Assembly (NCBI GenBank): GCA_946403965.1
Contig: CAMJBT010000031.1
Span: 1-34,666 of the forward strand
DNA length: 34,666 bases
Origin: an uncultured Pseudobutyrivibrio sp.
GTDB lineage: Bacteria; Bacillota; Clostridia; Lachnospirales; Lachnospiraceae
Reading direction: 5' to 3'
Part shown: positions 1-7,454 of the stretch, in pieces
How the letters are laid out: every line of letters starts with the position of its first letter
Numbering within the stretch: the first letter of the stretch is position 1
Program-made: the position numbers and the translations under genes
Notes under the pieces: model-generated
Database searches by the model: none
The model's input: the letters and a program-made list of their open reading frames with translations, nothing else
Told to the model about the DNA's origin: nothing

Positions 1-299
1 AGGACGATTATCCCAATGCTATGAAGAGCTGGTACAAGAACTGGGACGTAATATCACCGATTTTTAAGTTCTCCTCAGACGTCAGGAAGATCATTTATAC
101 TACCAACGCTATAGAGAGCCTTAACAGTGGCTATCGCCGTCTGAACAAGCAGAGGAGTGTATTTCCGAGCGATACAGCGCTCCTGAAGGCTCTGTATCTT
201 GCAACACATGAGATAACTAAGAAATGGACTATGCCGCTGCGAAACTGGGGTAAAGTTCTTGGTGACCTCGAGATCATGTACCCTGACAGGCTCGGCTGA
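1..299 (+). CDS. IS256-family (mutator-type) transposase, C-terminal part; 5' end outside window
   Basis: The open frame is already running at the left edge (codons from base 3 read DDYPNAMKSW), so the ATG at 21 is not the true start. The roughly 98 visible residues carry the C-terminal hallmark of IS256/mutator transposases: a Trp-rich stretch, then RKIIYTTNAIESLN, then an Arg/Lys-rich segment, FPSD, and a terminal KKWTMPLRNW block. This is the end of the DDE enzyme that cuts and joins the element; the catalytic Asp residues lie outside the window. Whether the element is intact cannot be judged. Immediately downstream are a 13-bp inverted repeat and a consensus-like promoter pointing out of the element. 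Confidence 0.92.
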   Translation, partial: DDYPNAMKSWYKNWDVISPIFKFSSDVRKIIYTTNAIESLNSGYRRLNKQRSVFPSDTALLKALYLATHEITKKWTMPLRNWGKVLGDLEIMYPDRLG

Positions 300-305
300 G
301 CTACC

Positions 306-358
306 GGATATCAGCCTGATTCCATTCCGCTGCGCTCCATTCCAACAGGCTGATATCC
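306..358 (+). terminator. 13-bp perfect inverted repeat just after the transposase stop
   Basis: Bases 306-318 (GGATATCAGCCTG) are the exact reverse complement of 346-358, with a 27-base loop holding two copies of TCCATTCC. The position 7 bases after the transposase stop suggests a transcription-ending or insulating hairpin of the insertion sequence. There is no U-run behind it, so it could instead be a structural element of the IS end. Confidence 0.5.
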
Positions 359-366
359 AAAGAACC

Positions 367-395
367 TTGACAAATTACAGTATCTATTGTATACT
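367..395 (+). promoter_or_regulatory. Consensus-like sigma-A promoter facing out of the IS256 element
   Basis: TTGACA at 367-372, a 17-base spacer, and TATACT at 390-395. The -10 also sits in a short inverted repeat (ACAGTAT 377-383 with ATACTGT 391-397). It reads toward the zinc-ribbon gene at 670. A 7-bp hairpin (406-412 with 425-431) followed by a short T-run at 441-445 lies about 10 bases downstream and may attenuate it. Confidence 0.55.
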
Positions 396-405
396 GTAAA
401 AAAAT

Positions 406-445
406 CTGAGCGGCTGAATATAGTCGCTCAGATAATAACGTTTTT
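406..445 (+). terminator. Weak hairpin with T-run (possible attenuator)
   Basis: CTGAGCG at 406-412 pairs with CGCTCAG at 425-431 around a 12-base loop, followed after a few bases by a T-rich stretch. The rest of 300-669 holds only short AT-rich frames. A hydrophobic 61-codon frame at 387-572 starts inside the promoter -10 and is not believable. Confidence 0.3.
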
Positions 446-669
446 ATCACAGTTTTTGAATTTACAGAAATTTTTTCGCAGAGCCGCATTTATTTATAAA
501 TTCCTCTTTATTAAAGTTGTGTTTGCTTTCATAATTGGAATTAGTCACCTTTTCATATTCTTGTGTTATTGATATTTAGAGATATACAAACCTTGAATTA
601 TTGGCCATGTTGTTGAAAATGTATTTGAAAGGAAAAATTTAATCAAATTACGATATAAGGAGAAATATT

Positions 670-1560
670 ATGATTTACACATGTGATAACTGTCATTATA
701 CATTTGCAAGTGATAAACAGGAATATGTTTGTCCTGAATGCAAAGTATCATCGATAGAGAGAAAACTTGGAAAGTATATTACTTCTGTTCCTGCATTACG
801 TGAAGCTACTAAATGGGAGACTGATATGTATTTAGCTCAAGCAAATACAATTGTGCCTACTGTAATAGGTGATCCACTTTTAAAAATTCTTTGCAATTTA
901 GAGAAAACAGGTGTTGTATTCGCTAAAATAGGAAAGAGTTCCGACTGCACTAGAGGCAAAGGGGAGCATTACCCATACAAAATAGGCTTAACCCCTTATA
1001 ATCCACGGAACTCATTTACATTTGAACCGATAAATATTGTACATAATTATATGCATTATGGAGATGAATTAATAGTTTTCAGCTTTACGGAAATGCTAAA
1101 AAACCATAAGAATGAAGTCGATGATATCTTAGCTATTTGTGAAGACAGTAAAAATAGAGGCTGTTTTCAAGCAAATATGCTTTATGTTTCTGAAACTATA
1201 CCGCTTAATTCCAAAAGAGCTATTGATAAAATGGTTCCTTATGTGCCCGAAACTGAGATTGAAAGTATATTGGCTAATTATTATAATAATGATGAAGGAG
1301 ATTTTGATACCATATGTTATTTGGAGCAAAAATTGAGGGAAAGATTCCCAACATTTACAAAGCAGCATACAATGTCAGGAGATATTGAAAAAACAAAAAT
1401 ACGCATTTTTAGATTAAAAAAGCTTATTAGAGAAACAATAAAAATAAACTATGTTACATATAGGCGACTTCGCGATATTTTTCACGGAAACACAATGCCA
1501 ATAAATTCAAAGCCTATTGTAGTTAACGGGATAGAATATAATAATGTTGAATTGGGATAG
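670..1560 (+). CDS. Zinc-ribbon protein of unknown function (296 aa)
   Basis: The start is well placed: AAGGAG at 656-661 lies 8 bases before the ATG. The N-terminus is a rubredoxin-like zinc ribbon (C5xxC8 and C21xxC24, the second as CPEC), which should bind one zinc. The remaining roughly 270 residues are soluble, mixed alpha/beta, with no membrane segment or signal peptide, and end in a basic region (YRRLRDIFHGN) and a short hydrophilic tail. I do not recognise the main domain. The gene stands alone between the IS256 remnant and a decayed region, so context gives no function; it may be passenger DNA brought in with mobile elements. The open frame, codon use and ribosome site support a real gene. 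Confidence 0.75.
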   Translation: MIYTCDNCHYTFASDKQEYVCPECKVSSIERKLGKYITSVPALREATKWETDMYLAQANTIVPTVIGDPLLKILCNLEKTGVVFAKIGKSSDCTRGKGEHYPYKIGLTPYNPRNSFTFEPINIVHNYMHYGDELIVFSFTEMLKNHKNEVDDILAICEDSKNRGCFQANMLYVSETIPLNSKRAIDKMVPYVPETEIESILANYYNNDEGDFDTICYLEQKLRERFPTFTKQHTMSGDIEKTKIRIFRLKKLIRETIKINYVTYRRLRDIFHGNTMPINSKPIVVNGIEYNNVELG

Positions 1561-1647
1561 ATACATAAGAATATTTTTTATGGAAATAATCGCTGTTTTG
1601 TTTCTGAAAAACCACCAGTTTTACTGTGAGGTTCAGAAAACAAAGAA

Positions 1648-1673
1648 AAAGCCGATGCAAATGCATCGGCTTT
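1648..1673 (-). terminator. 12-bp hairpin; T-run suits minus-strand termination
   Basis: AAAGCCGATGCA (1648-1659) pairs with TGCATCGGCTTT (1662-1673). Read on the minus strand, the stem is followed by a good T-tract; on the plus strand the tail is short, so it may work in both directions. It closely resembles the hairpin at 1954-1982. Confidence 0.5.
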
Positions 1674-1699
1674 AGTAAGCGTCAAATAAAGCGCGTCTT

Positions 1700-1904
1700 A
1701 AAAAATGGAGTTCCAAAGTGTATAATAGAGTCTAAGCAAGTCCATAGACTAAATATAAAACCTATATTTCTTTACAAAGTTATAATGAAGATAACGCTGA
1801 TATATATATATTTAAATGAAATAATTGAAAAGGATAAAGAGGCAAGCGCCCATTTGAAAGATTATTTAAAAAATCAAAAAAATGATTGGTTGAATGTGGA
1901 TTAA
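1700..1904 (+). pseudogene. Decayed coding remnant with probable TA-slippage frameshift
   Basis: The frame ending at 1904 gives a natural-looking hydrophilic C-terminus (LNEIIEKDKEASAHLKDYL), but upstream it becomes basic and unnatural and would start in the 1648 hairpin. Just before a TATATATATAT run at about 1799-1812, a neighbouring frame reads SLQSYNEDNADIYI, which joins smoothly to LNEIIEK if the TA tract has slipped. No ribosome site precedes it. Best seen as the tail of a lost gene trapped between two hairpins. No family recognised. Confidence 0.3.
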
Positions 1905-1953
1905 GTATACATTTGTTCTTGGTACTGCATATACGTAATTCTTTGACTATAAT

Positions 1954-1982
1954 AAAAGCCGATACATAATGTATCGGCTTTT
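1954..1982 (+). terminator. Rho-independent terminator (14-bp stem)
   Basis: AAAAGCCGATACAT at 1954-1967 pairs with ATGTATCGGCTTTT at 1969-1982, followed by T-rich sequence. It shares the GCCGAT/ATCGGC core with the hairpin at 1648. The stretch 1983-2130 holds nothing recognisable. Confidence 0.65.
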
Positions 1983-2136
1983 ATTTACTATTCAGTATGG
2001 TTTATTTGATGCTTACTAACATAGATGCTTTGTTAAAAATGGTGGTTATTTGTACTAGTAGGGATTGCATTATATTGAGATATTAATGTTAGTAGGGCAG
2101 TAATTTTTAGTTTTAAAGTATAGGATAAAAGATTTT

Positions 2137-2165
2137 GTCCTAAAGCGACTTTATTATGTCCTGAA
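2137..2165 (+). promoter_or_regulatory. Two GTCCTRAA direct repeats at 21-bp period (operator candidate)
   Basis: GTCCTAAAGCGAC at 2137-2149 is followed by GTCCTGAA at 2158-2165, start-to-start distance 21 bp, i.e. two helical turns on one face. The same arrangement with the same distance lies at 10394-10422 before sigma copy 1. It sits just upstream of the promoter of the secreted peptidase. LytTR-type activators use imperfect direct repeats at about this period, but the core bases are not a clear LytTR match. Confidence 0.5.
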
Positions 2166-2180
2166 AAGCAAAAAATGATA

Positions 2181-2224
2181 TTGATTTTCACTAAAATTTA
2201 TGATATTCTATAATTATCATAAAT
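2181..2224 (+). promoter_or_regulatory. Promoter of the secreted peptidase with overlapping palindrome
   Basis: TTGATT at 2181-2186, 17 bases, then TATTCT at 2204-2209; a TATAAT at 2209-2214 is an alternative -10. Over the -10 lies a 10-bp perfect inverted repeat: ATTTATGATA 2196-2205 with TATCATAAAT 2215-2224, spacer 9. This could be a repressor site or, if transcribed, a 5' hairpin. Confidence 0.45.
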
Positions 2225-2270
2225 AGAATTTTATGTGCTATATTATGTATATAAAGAAGGAGTGTGTTTC

Positions 2271-3434
2271 ATGAAAAACGTCAAAAAAGTTTTATCTGCT
2301 ACAGTTGCATCTGTTCTTACATTGTTATCCATACCGCTTAGTGTAAATGCTGAATCAAACAATTATGAGAAAGATGTTGTACAAAAGTATATTCTAAGCG
2401 ATTCTGTTCCTGACGCCGCTGTAGATTATGCAAATCAATATTTTTCAACATATACAGAAGACGAATTGCTTGATTTAAGCTTTACTCCATTAGAAATTAA
2501 GAGATTGAGTCTTTCGAAACCAATTACAGCATTTGAATATGATGAATGCGATTCTAATCGTTATTATTTTCCAGTGCTTCATGATGATGATATTGTGGCG
2601 ATGCTCACAATGGTTGATCCGGGCGATGGCTATTATTCGATTCGACTTGGAAAAAGCAAGTTCGCAGACTCTTTGAATGAAATTAATAATACGATTAATA
2701 GTCCAGTATCACTTGTCATTACAGATGATGCAATGTATACAATCGACAAATATGATTCTCTTACTGTTGTGGATGAGTTTTCGTGTTCTTCAAGTATTAC
2801 CAACAAATCATATATACAACCACAGGTGTCATACAATGACGTTATTGACGTAAATGAGAATATTGTTCCTATAAATAGTCAAACATATATTGATTTTAGC
2901 AACAAAAATCCGACCAATTCAACTAAGGTACTTGTTCAATATGGCTTGAATGTTCCTTTTGTAGCAAATGGTTCAAATAGCTCATATCCAGGTGGATATT
3001 GTTGGGCTTCGTCTGCAGCATCTGTAATAAAATACAGAACTACCACCTCTCTTACAGCCACACAGATTAGAAACCAGCTTTTACAAGGGGGCTTTGCAGG
3101 ATATGATTACGAAATTCAAACAATATTCCAGACAGAGATTGGTGGGACAATTACACTACTCTCTGGCAATGGGTTTATGTATTACACCACACTAAAGCCA
3201 ATAATTGATAGCAATAGGCCCATTTATACAGATTGGCAAAATTTCACAGACGGTAAAGCTCATGCTATGGTTGTGAGAGGTTATTACTATGATACTGCTA
3301 TCTATGGTCCTTTAACTGAACGTGCTACAGTGATGGATCCAAATTATTCAACATATCAATCGATAGCACTTTATCCTTCTTTCAGATATAGCATAGGAAC
3401 TGGTGACTACGAATGGTACAGTTCTGTATATTAA
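2271..3434 (+). CDS. Secreted C39-like papain-fold cysteine peptidase
   Basis: The start at 2271 follows AAGGAG at a proper distance and gives a clean signal peptide (basic MKNVKK, hydrophobic core, cleavage near VNA-ES). The upstream in-frame codon at 2235 would bury this signal. Residues about 30-225 look like a propeptide or adaptor region. The C-terminal part has a papain-like catalytic set: C244 in GGYCWASSA, H331 in KAHAMVVRGYYYD, and D356 in VMDPN, matching the Cys-His-Asp order of C39/C70-like secreted peptidases. The likely role is peptide or protein cleavage outside the cell, or bacteriocin-style processing. The 387-residue protein overlaps the next gene by 22 bp. The promoter region shares a direct-repeat motif with the ECF sigma gene at 10519. 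Confidence 0.75.
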   Translation: MKNVKKVLSATVASVLTLLSIPLSVNAESNNYEKDVVQKYILSDSVPDAAVDYANQYFSTYTEDELLDLSFTPLEIKRLSLSKPITAFEYDECDSNRYYFPVLHDDDIVAMLTMVDPGDGYYSIRLGKSKFADSLNEINNTINSPVSLVITDDAMYTIDKYDSLTVVDEFSCSSSITNKSYIQPQVSYNDVIDVNENIVPINSQTYIDFSNKNPTNSTKVLVQYGLNVPFVANGSNSSYPGGYCWASSAASVIKYRTTTSLTATQIRNQLLQGGFAGYDYEIQTIFQTEIGGTITLLSGNGFMYYTTLKPIIDSNRPIYTDWQNFTDGKAHAMVVRGYYYDTAIYGPLTERATVMDPNYSTYQSIALYPSFRYSIGTGDYEWYSSVY

Positions 3435-4141
3435 GAAAAAAGTCAACCATTTTCATTCTTGGTACGATAATAATGATACATTCAGCTTTTATAGGATGTT
3501 CTAATAACAGCTCTTTATCATCAAAAGATAATACGTTATTTTCTTTGGATAATTCGACTTTTTCAAATATAGGAATTGAATATTCTTGGGAAAATTGGAC
3601 ATACGAAGAGGTATCACATGAAATAAATAATTACTTAGGAGAAAAGGTTGATGAACATACTCTCGCTTTAAAAAGCGAAACTGGGAAAAAGCCTGTTCCG
3701 CCAGGAAATTATCCTCCAGGTGTGCGTTTTGGAGAAAGTGATTGGAATAATTATTCTGTTGATTTTGATATATGTTTCAATGGTGCTGCTTCTTTTTTCT
3801 TTATCATATACGATGAAACAAATTTATTTGATTCGAATGAAAATGATAATGTACAACGATATTGGTTTAAGATATCAAGAGATGGCGATTTAACTTACGA
3901 AACGACATTAGGAACAAATATAGAATATTTATATGACAATGGCACGAAACTTGAAATTAAAGATTTTAATCCGGATTTATGGAATCATGTCTCAATAAAA
4001 ACGATAAACAATGATATCGTGTTATTTTTTAATAGCAATAAGATAGGAAAGATAGATACGTACAGTGATAATGATAAAGGAAAATTTGCCATAGATGGAA
4101 GTTCAGGATTGATGATAAAAGATTTACAGATATATTGCTGA
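3413..4141 (+). CDS. Lipoprotein with concanavalin/laminin-G-like domain (DUF1080-like)
   Basis: The N-terminus is a lipoprotein signal: basic RKK, hydrophobic core, and a lipobox-like FIGC followed by a Ser/Asn-rich linker. The mature part (about residues 50-242) is beta-rich with the pattern of a ConA-like jelly roll (VRFGESDWNNYSVDFDI, WFKISRDG, LWNHVSIKT, GKFAIDG, LMIKDLQIY), as in laminin-G and DUF1080 sugar-binding or glycoside-related domains. It probably sits on the outer face of the membrane and binds a glycan or protein. It starts 22 bp inside the preceding gene and lacks a strong ribosome site, so translation is likely coupled to the peptidase. Family placement is by fold pattern only. 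Confidence 0.65.
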   Translation: MVQFCILRKKSTIFILGTIIMIHSAFIGCSNNSSLSSKDNTLFSLDNSTFSNIGIEYSWENWTYEEVSHEINNYLGEKVDEHTLALKSETGKKPVPPGNYPPGVRFGESDWNNYSVDFDICFNGAASFFFIIYDETNLFDSNENDNVQRYWFKISRDGDLTYETTLGTNIEYLYDNGTKLEIKDFNPDLWNHVSIKTINNDIVLFFNSNKIGKIDTYSDNDKGKFAIDGSSGLMIKDLQIYC

Positions 4142-4192
4142 TTCCAATATCTACACATTCAAAACCATACAGCATAAGTTAAAATCATCATT

Positions 4193-5119
4193 GTGGAGCA
4201 TATCACAATAAGTATATATGCTAACGGCATACATTTACCACAAGGCTCTCGGAAACGCTGTGCAAACGTTTCCGAGAGCTTTCCATTTCATCGGTATGCT
4301 CTTTTCACACTCCACAGACATGGACGGCCGTGGTGGGTATTTTCATTCGCTGTGTGGCATAGCAAAAGATTCTGTAATTTCTGTAAAGCCATTAAAGCAT
4401 TATGTTATGCGGTTATTGATGCCCAAAAATGTACACCTTATTTTATAGGAAAAATAGATTATTATTCAAATGATGTTTGGCATTTGGGACTTTTTGCAAA
4501 TCAAGGAACAACAGCTTCGAGTTTGAAATGGGGAGTATCAAGTAACTATTCACCAACAACATCAACATATTATTCACATATTTTTGATTATGCAGATGTC
4601 TATGGTATTTCTAATATGAATACTTGTTTAAACGATTACTGGACGATTGCGTTAGCACGTAACACAACAAATACAACACAAATTTTATATACAAGGATAA
4701 TTGATAATTTAGGGGAAAATATTGCTCCAACAAATGTGGTTTTTAATTATATGAGTAACAATGTTTATTCATATTCTAAACAAATTAATTTAAAAAAAGG
4801 AAGAATATCCGTATACGATCACGAGAATTTGACTTCGGCGGATGCCTCGCTTCTGCAATCGTTCATATTAGGTAATACGGAATTATCTAATTTGCAAATG
4901 TACTTAGCTGATATGAATGATGATGAATCGGTAGATATATTTGATTTGGTAATTTTACGCCAAGCTATATTATCTCAAAACAACAATAGTAATTATTATG
5001 ATGAAATTATGAATGTATATATTCCTGAATTTGAATGTACTATTGAAGAATATATTTTATCTGAATATGGCGAAAAAGGGGTTCTATACGCTAATAGGCT
5101 ATTGACAAATTGTGTTTAA
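4193..5119 (+). CDS. Dockerin-containing protein, probably missing its N-terminus
   Basis: The open frame begins with a GTG at 4193, but its first 65 or so residues are unnatural (Cys/His/Trp-rich) and span a terminator hairpin. Believable coding starts around 4400 (CTPYFIGKIDYYSNDVWHL) without any good start codon or ribosome site. There is no signal peptide, although the product should be exported. Near the C-terminus is a type I dockerin: a degenerate first repeat (LTSADASLLQSFILG) and a clear second one (ADMNDDESVDIFDLVILRQ), which bind calcium and dock to cohesins. A short acidic tail follows. The N-terminal module is not recognised. I read this as a truncated, possibly dead, cellulosomal gene; translation from an unusual internal start remains possible. 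Confidence 0.5.
   Translation: MEHITISIYANGIHLPQGSRKRCANVSESFPFHRYALFTLHRHGRPWWVFSFAVWHSKRFCNFCKAIKALCYAVIDAQKCTPYFIGKIDYYSNDVWHLGLFANQGTTASSLKWGVSSNYSPTTSTYYSHIFDYADVYGISNMNTCLNDYWTIALARNTTNTTQILYTRIIDNLGENIAPTNVVFNYMSNNVYSYSKQINLKKGRISVYDHENLTSADASLLQSFILGNTELSNLQMYLADMNDDESVDIFDLVILRQAILSQNNNSNYYDEIMNVYIPEFECTIEEYILSEYGEKGVLYANRLLTNCV
4245..4279 (+). terminator. 13-bp hairpin (terminator) after the lipoprotein gene
   Basis: GCTCTCGGAAACG at 4245-4257 is perfectly complementary to CGTTTCCGAGAGC at 4267-4279 with a 9-base loop, followed by CTTTCC. It probably ends the 2271-4141 transcript. It lies inside the long open frame that continues into the dockerin gene, which argues that the first part of that frame is not coding. 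Confidence 0.55.
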
Positions 5120-5179
5120 GTTTTTTGAAGCAGTCAAAGAATTATAATAATTTTGGTAATCTTACGGATAATGTTATAT

Positions 5180-5220
5180 GTTAAAAGGGCTATTCTGAAA
5201 CGGAGAATAGCCCTTTTAAC
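5180..5220 (+). terminator. Strong terminator hairpin (17-bp stem)
   Basis: Bases 5180-5196 are perfectly complementary to 5204-5220 around the loop GAAACGG, with a GGGCTATTCT core and TTTT within the 3' arm. It lies 60 bases after the dockerin stop. Confidence 0.8.
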
Positions 5221-5264
5221 TTTATGAAAAACTGTGTATATAAAAAAACTATGACAAAAACATT

Positions 5265-5387
5265 ATGGTCTTTGATGGGGTCAACAATGTTAAACCAAAG
5301 GACAGGGGAATTTATTATACAGTGCTTGAAATCACCAATAACACTTAAACACAGTCAAGCTCAGCGTATTTAGAAACCAAAGCGTAA
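5265..5387 (+). pseudogene. Remnant of an extracellular beta-domain protein, interrupted by a stop
   Basis: One frame reads FDGVNNVKPKDRGIYYTVLE then ITNNT, a TAA stop at 5346-5348, and continues in the same frame as TQSSSAYLETKA to a second TAA at 5385. The two halves read as one beta-rich stretch split by a point-mutation stop, typical of Ig-like or binding domains. There is no signal peptide or start signal. The rest of 5388-5496 shows nothing recognisable. Confidence 0.3.
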
Positions 5388-5588
5388 ATATAATTAACAA
5401 TAAGCTTGGGATAGTTGGCGTATACCATCAATTTTTGTGAGGAAAAGCCTGTAAAGTTTGGAAACCCTCTGTATTGATTTTTAGTTTTATCTATAGTACA
5501 ATAATATACAGAAAGACTTGAGTTCTACGCATACTTTTTTCTGAATAAAACGTCTATTTGTATTGAAAAGAGCAGAGCTATAAAGAAG

Positions 5589-5798
5589 ATGAATCGTCAC
5601 GCTGTACATATGCAGGCGGATATAAATAAATCATGGCGGTCAGCAGAGCGTTGGCATAAGACTCCAGTAGTGCGAGTAATAGTAGCTTCAGAAATGTACA
5701 AAGAAGGATATAAGTTCGGTGTTACTGGAAATGAAGTCTGGTGTATTGAGAAAGTAACAGTGGAATATATTGGTGACATGGTTTATAATAAGACGTAA
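5589..5798 (+). pseudogene. C-terminal fragment of KptA/Tpt1-type RNA 2'-phosphotransferase
   Basis: The 69 residues match the second half of KptA/Tpt1, the NAD-dependent enzyme that removes an internal 2'-phosphate from RNA: MNRHAVHM corresponds to the RxHVHLS motif, WHKTPVVRVIVAS to the HGKPVxLxIDA strand, and MYKEGYKF...NEVWCIEKVTVEYI to the DGxKFY...NGVWLT...VPxxYI end. The family is normally about 180-200 residues. The N-terminal winged-helix-like half and the YHGT-type NAD-binding segment are missing. The frame stays open back to 5497 but shows no KptA features there, so this is most likely a 5'-deleted pseudogene. Family assignment is by motif recognition. Confidence 0.6.
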
Positions 5799-5856
5799 AA
5801 GGTTCAAATAAATTTAATAATTAGGCATGAATCTATGGCGATTAAGGTGATATTTT

Positions 5857-6339
5857 ATGTTGGATAAATATATTGAAATCTCTATATATGCAGTAATATG
5901 TGTATCTCTAATAATAGTATTATATGTTTTAAAACGTAATCACTATCCATTTACCCCTCTTACAGAAAATCTAAAGTCTGAAATAAAAAAATATGGACTT
6001 GTTCACTTTACATCTTCGTACAGAAAAGATATAATTGAACAAAGCAAAACCATGAAATCCGGCGATTCACTTTCTGGTAGTTTAAAGCGGAGTGCGATGT
6101 ACCGAGCCGAAAAAGGACTTATTTGGTTTTATTCAGGTAAGAATAAATTTACAGATTTAAGTGAGAAAAGTCAAAGGATACTGCACAAAAGAGAATGTGA
6201 GTTTGAGTGTAGATTTACAGATATTTCAGATGAAGATTTGAATAGAATAACATACAGAAAAAAAGACCTGGCTTTTGTATATAGAGGAACAATTGATATA
6301 AGTAGAATCAAGATTGAAAGGATATCTTTCGATAGGTAA
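5857..6339 (+). CDS. Membrane-anchored protein of unknown function, possible ART-like fold
   Basis: A GGTGATATTTT ribosome site precedes the ATG. Residues about 8-27 form one transmembrane helix, followed by KRNHYP, so the roughly 130-residue domain should face the cytoplasm. That domain opens with YGLVHFTSSYRKDIIEQ and continues through AMYRAEKGLIWFYSGK, resembling the H-x-T...II(L) opening of ADP-ribosyltransferase-like families (KptA, DarT, DUF952 types), then ends in short beta segments (CEFECRFTDIS, FVYRGTIDIS). The resemblance is weak. It is the first of four closely spaced genes up to 9859 and lies next to a KptA fragment. Confidence 0.6.
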   Translation: MLDKYIEISIYAVICVSLIIVLYVLKRNHYPFTPLTENLKSEIKKYGLVHFTSSYRKDIIEQSKTMKSGDSLSGSLKRSAMYRAEKGLIWFYSGKNKFTDLSEKSQRILHKRECEFECRFTDISDEDLNRITYRKKDLAFVYRGTIDISRIKIERISFDR

Positions 6340-6373
6340 CCAGCTATAAGCGTGATTGCAGATTGGAGAGAAA

Positions 6374-7402
6374 ATGATGAACAATCACTATATTCCTCAG
6401 TTTTTATTAAAGCATTTCTGCGAAGCCGGATTGATTCAATACTGCGATATTGAAAATAAGAAAGTTGAATCCAGAAATACTCGTTCAATCTTTTCTGAAA
6501 AGGGCTATTATCCCGATGAATTAGAACATGATTTGTGTAATAAAATAGAATCCCAGTTTTCTAAGTTGTTAAATGACAAATTGGCTGTTTCACGATATAA
6601 GGTCACGATAAATTCTGATGAAATGTTTTTATTAAAGAAGTATATGATTATAACTGCGTTAAGGTATAACTCGAGAGAATTGGAAGATGATCCTTTCATA
6701 TCTAAAATGCCGTTAGATGAGAAAACTAAGTTAATAGGCGATTTTTATGGAAGAATAAATAAGGTTCTTAATTGTAAGAATCATATCGAAATGCTTCAGT
6801 TAATTGACATAAATAAGCTTAATAATTTAGGGTTATTCTCTTATGTTAAGAACATTATGCATTCCTATACCATAATCGTAAAGACAAATAATTGCAAACA
6901 AGACTTCTTGATAACAGATAGAGGATGTACAAGGTATTCAGGAACATTAAGTGTTAAGAAAGCTTTTATGTTATTAGATGCTGCAAAAGAAACAAACGAT
7001 CCGTTTTTGGCACAATTAGCTTCAATGGTTACAATACATGATTACTCTGTGTTTCCAATTACAAAAAATATGGCAATTATTAACATGAGTGTCTTTTTTA
7101 AATTGTTTACAAAGACATCTCCATACAGAGCAATGTTCTCGAATTTATCATCGACAATCAGTACAGTTTTAGGATTTGGTGATATAAGCCTTATCGAAGA
7201 TCCAAAGGTTAAGAATATGCTCAATGGTTATAAGGAATATACGATGGAAATAAAACAGTTATCCTCAACAGATGTGTTCTTCTTAAACTCTTTATTATTC
7301 TCTTTATGTAAAAAAAACTTTGCTTTTGCAAATAAATCTCGAATAGAGCAGAGTTTGGAGTATATTCAAAAAGAGAAGAATATTGATCTATCATTTGTTT
7401 GA
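6374..7402 (+). CDS. DUF4238 family protein
   Basis: Two ATGs stand at 6374 and 6377, and GGAGAG at 6365-6370 favours one of these over the TTG at 6356. The product opens with NHYIPQFLLKHF, the hallmark HYxPxxxLxxF of DUF4238, followed by the usual YCDIENKKVESRN and an E-rich region (YPDELEHDLCNKIESQF). The middle segment CKQDFLITDRGCTRYSG sits where the family has a conserved ITxDxP-like motif. The 342-residue length fits. The family's function is unknown; members are common in accessory regions of bacterial genomes, and a nuclease-like role has been supposed but not shown here. It lies 34 bp after the membrane protein gene. Confidence 0.75.
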   Translation: MMNNHYIPQFLLKHFCEAGLIQYCDIENKKVESRNTRSIFSEKGYYPDELEHDLCNKIESQFSKLLNDKLAVSRYKVTINSDEMFLLKKYMIITALRYNSRELEDDPFISKMPLDEKTKLIGDFYGRINKVLNCKNHIEMLQLIDINKLNNLGLFSYVKNIMHSYTIIVKTNNCKQDFLITDRGCTRYSGTLSVKKAFMLLDAAKETNDPFLAQLASMVTIHDYSVFPITKNMAIINMSVFFKLFTKTSPYRAMFSNLSSTISTVLGFGDISLIEDPKVKNMLNGYKEYTMEIKQLSSTDVFFLNSLLFSLCKKNFAFANKSRIEQSLEYIQKEKNIDLSFV

Positions 7403-7454
7403 TAAAGAATATGTTACCTACACTTGCAGCTTTTTTACGAAAGGAAGATATCAC

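Noticed and set aside
387-572. 61-codon hydrophobic frame after the IS256 remnant
   Set aside because: Starts within a promoter -10 and crosses a hairpin; composition is that of AT-rich noncoding DNA.
4218-4448. Frame containing HSTDMDGRGGYFHS, recalling His-rich metal-binding motifs
   Set aside because: Spans the terminator hairpin, has no start signal and no wider similarity I can support.
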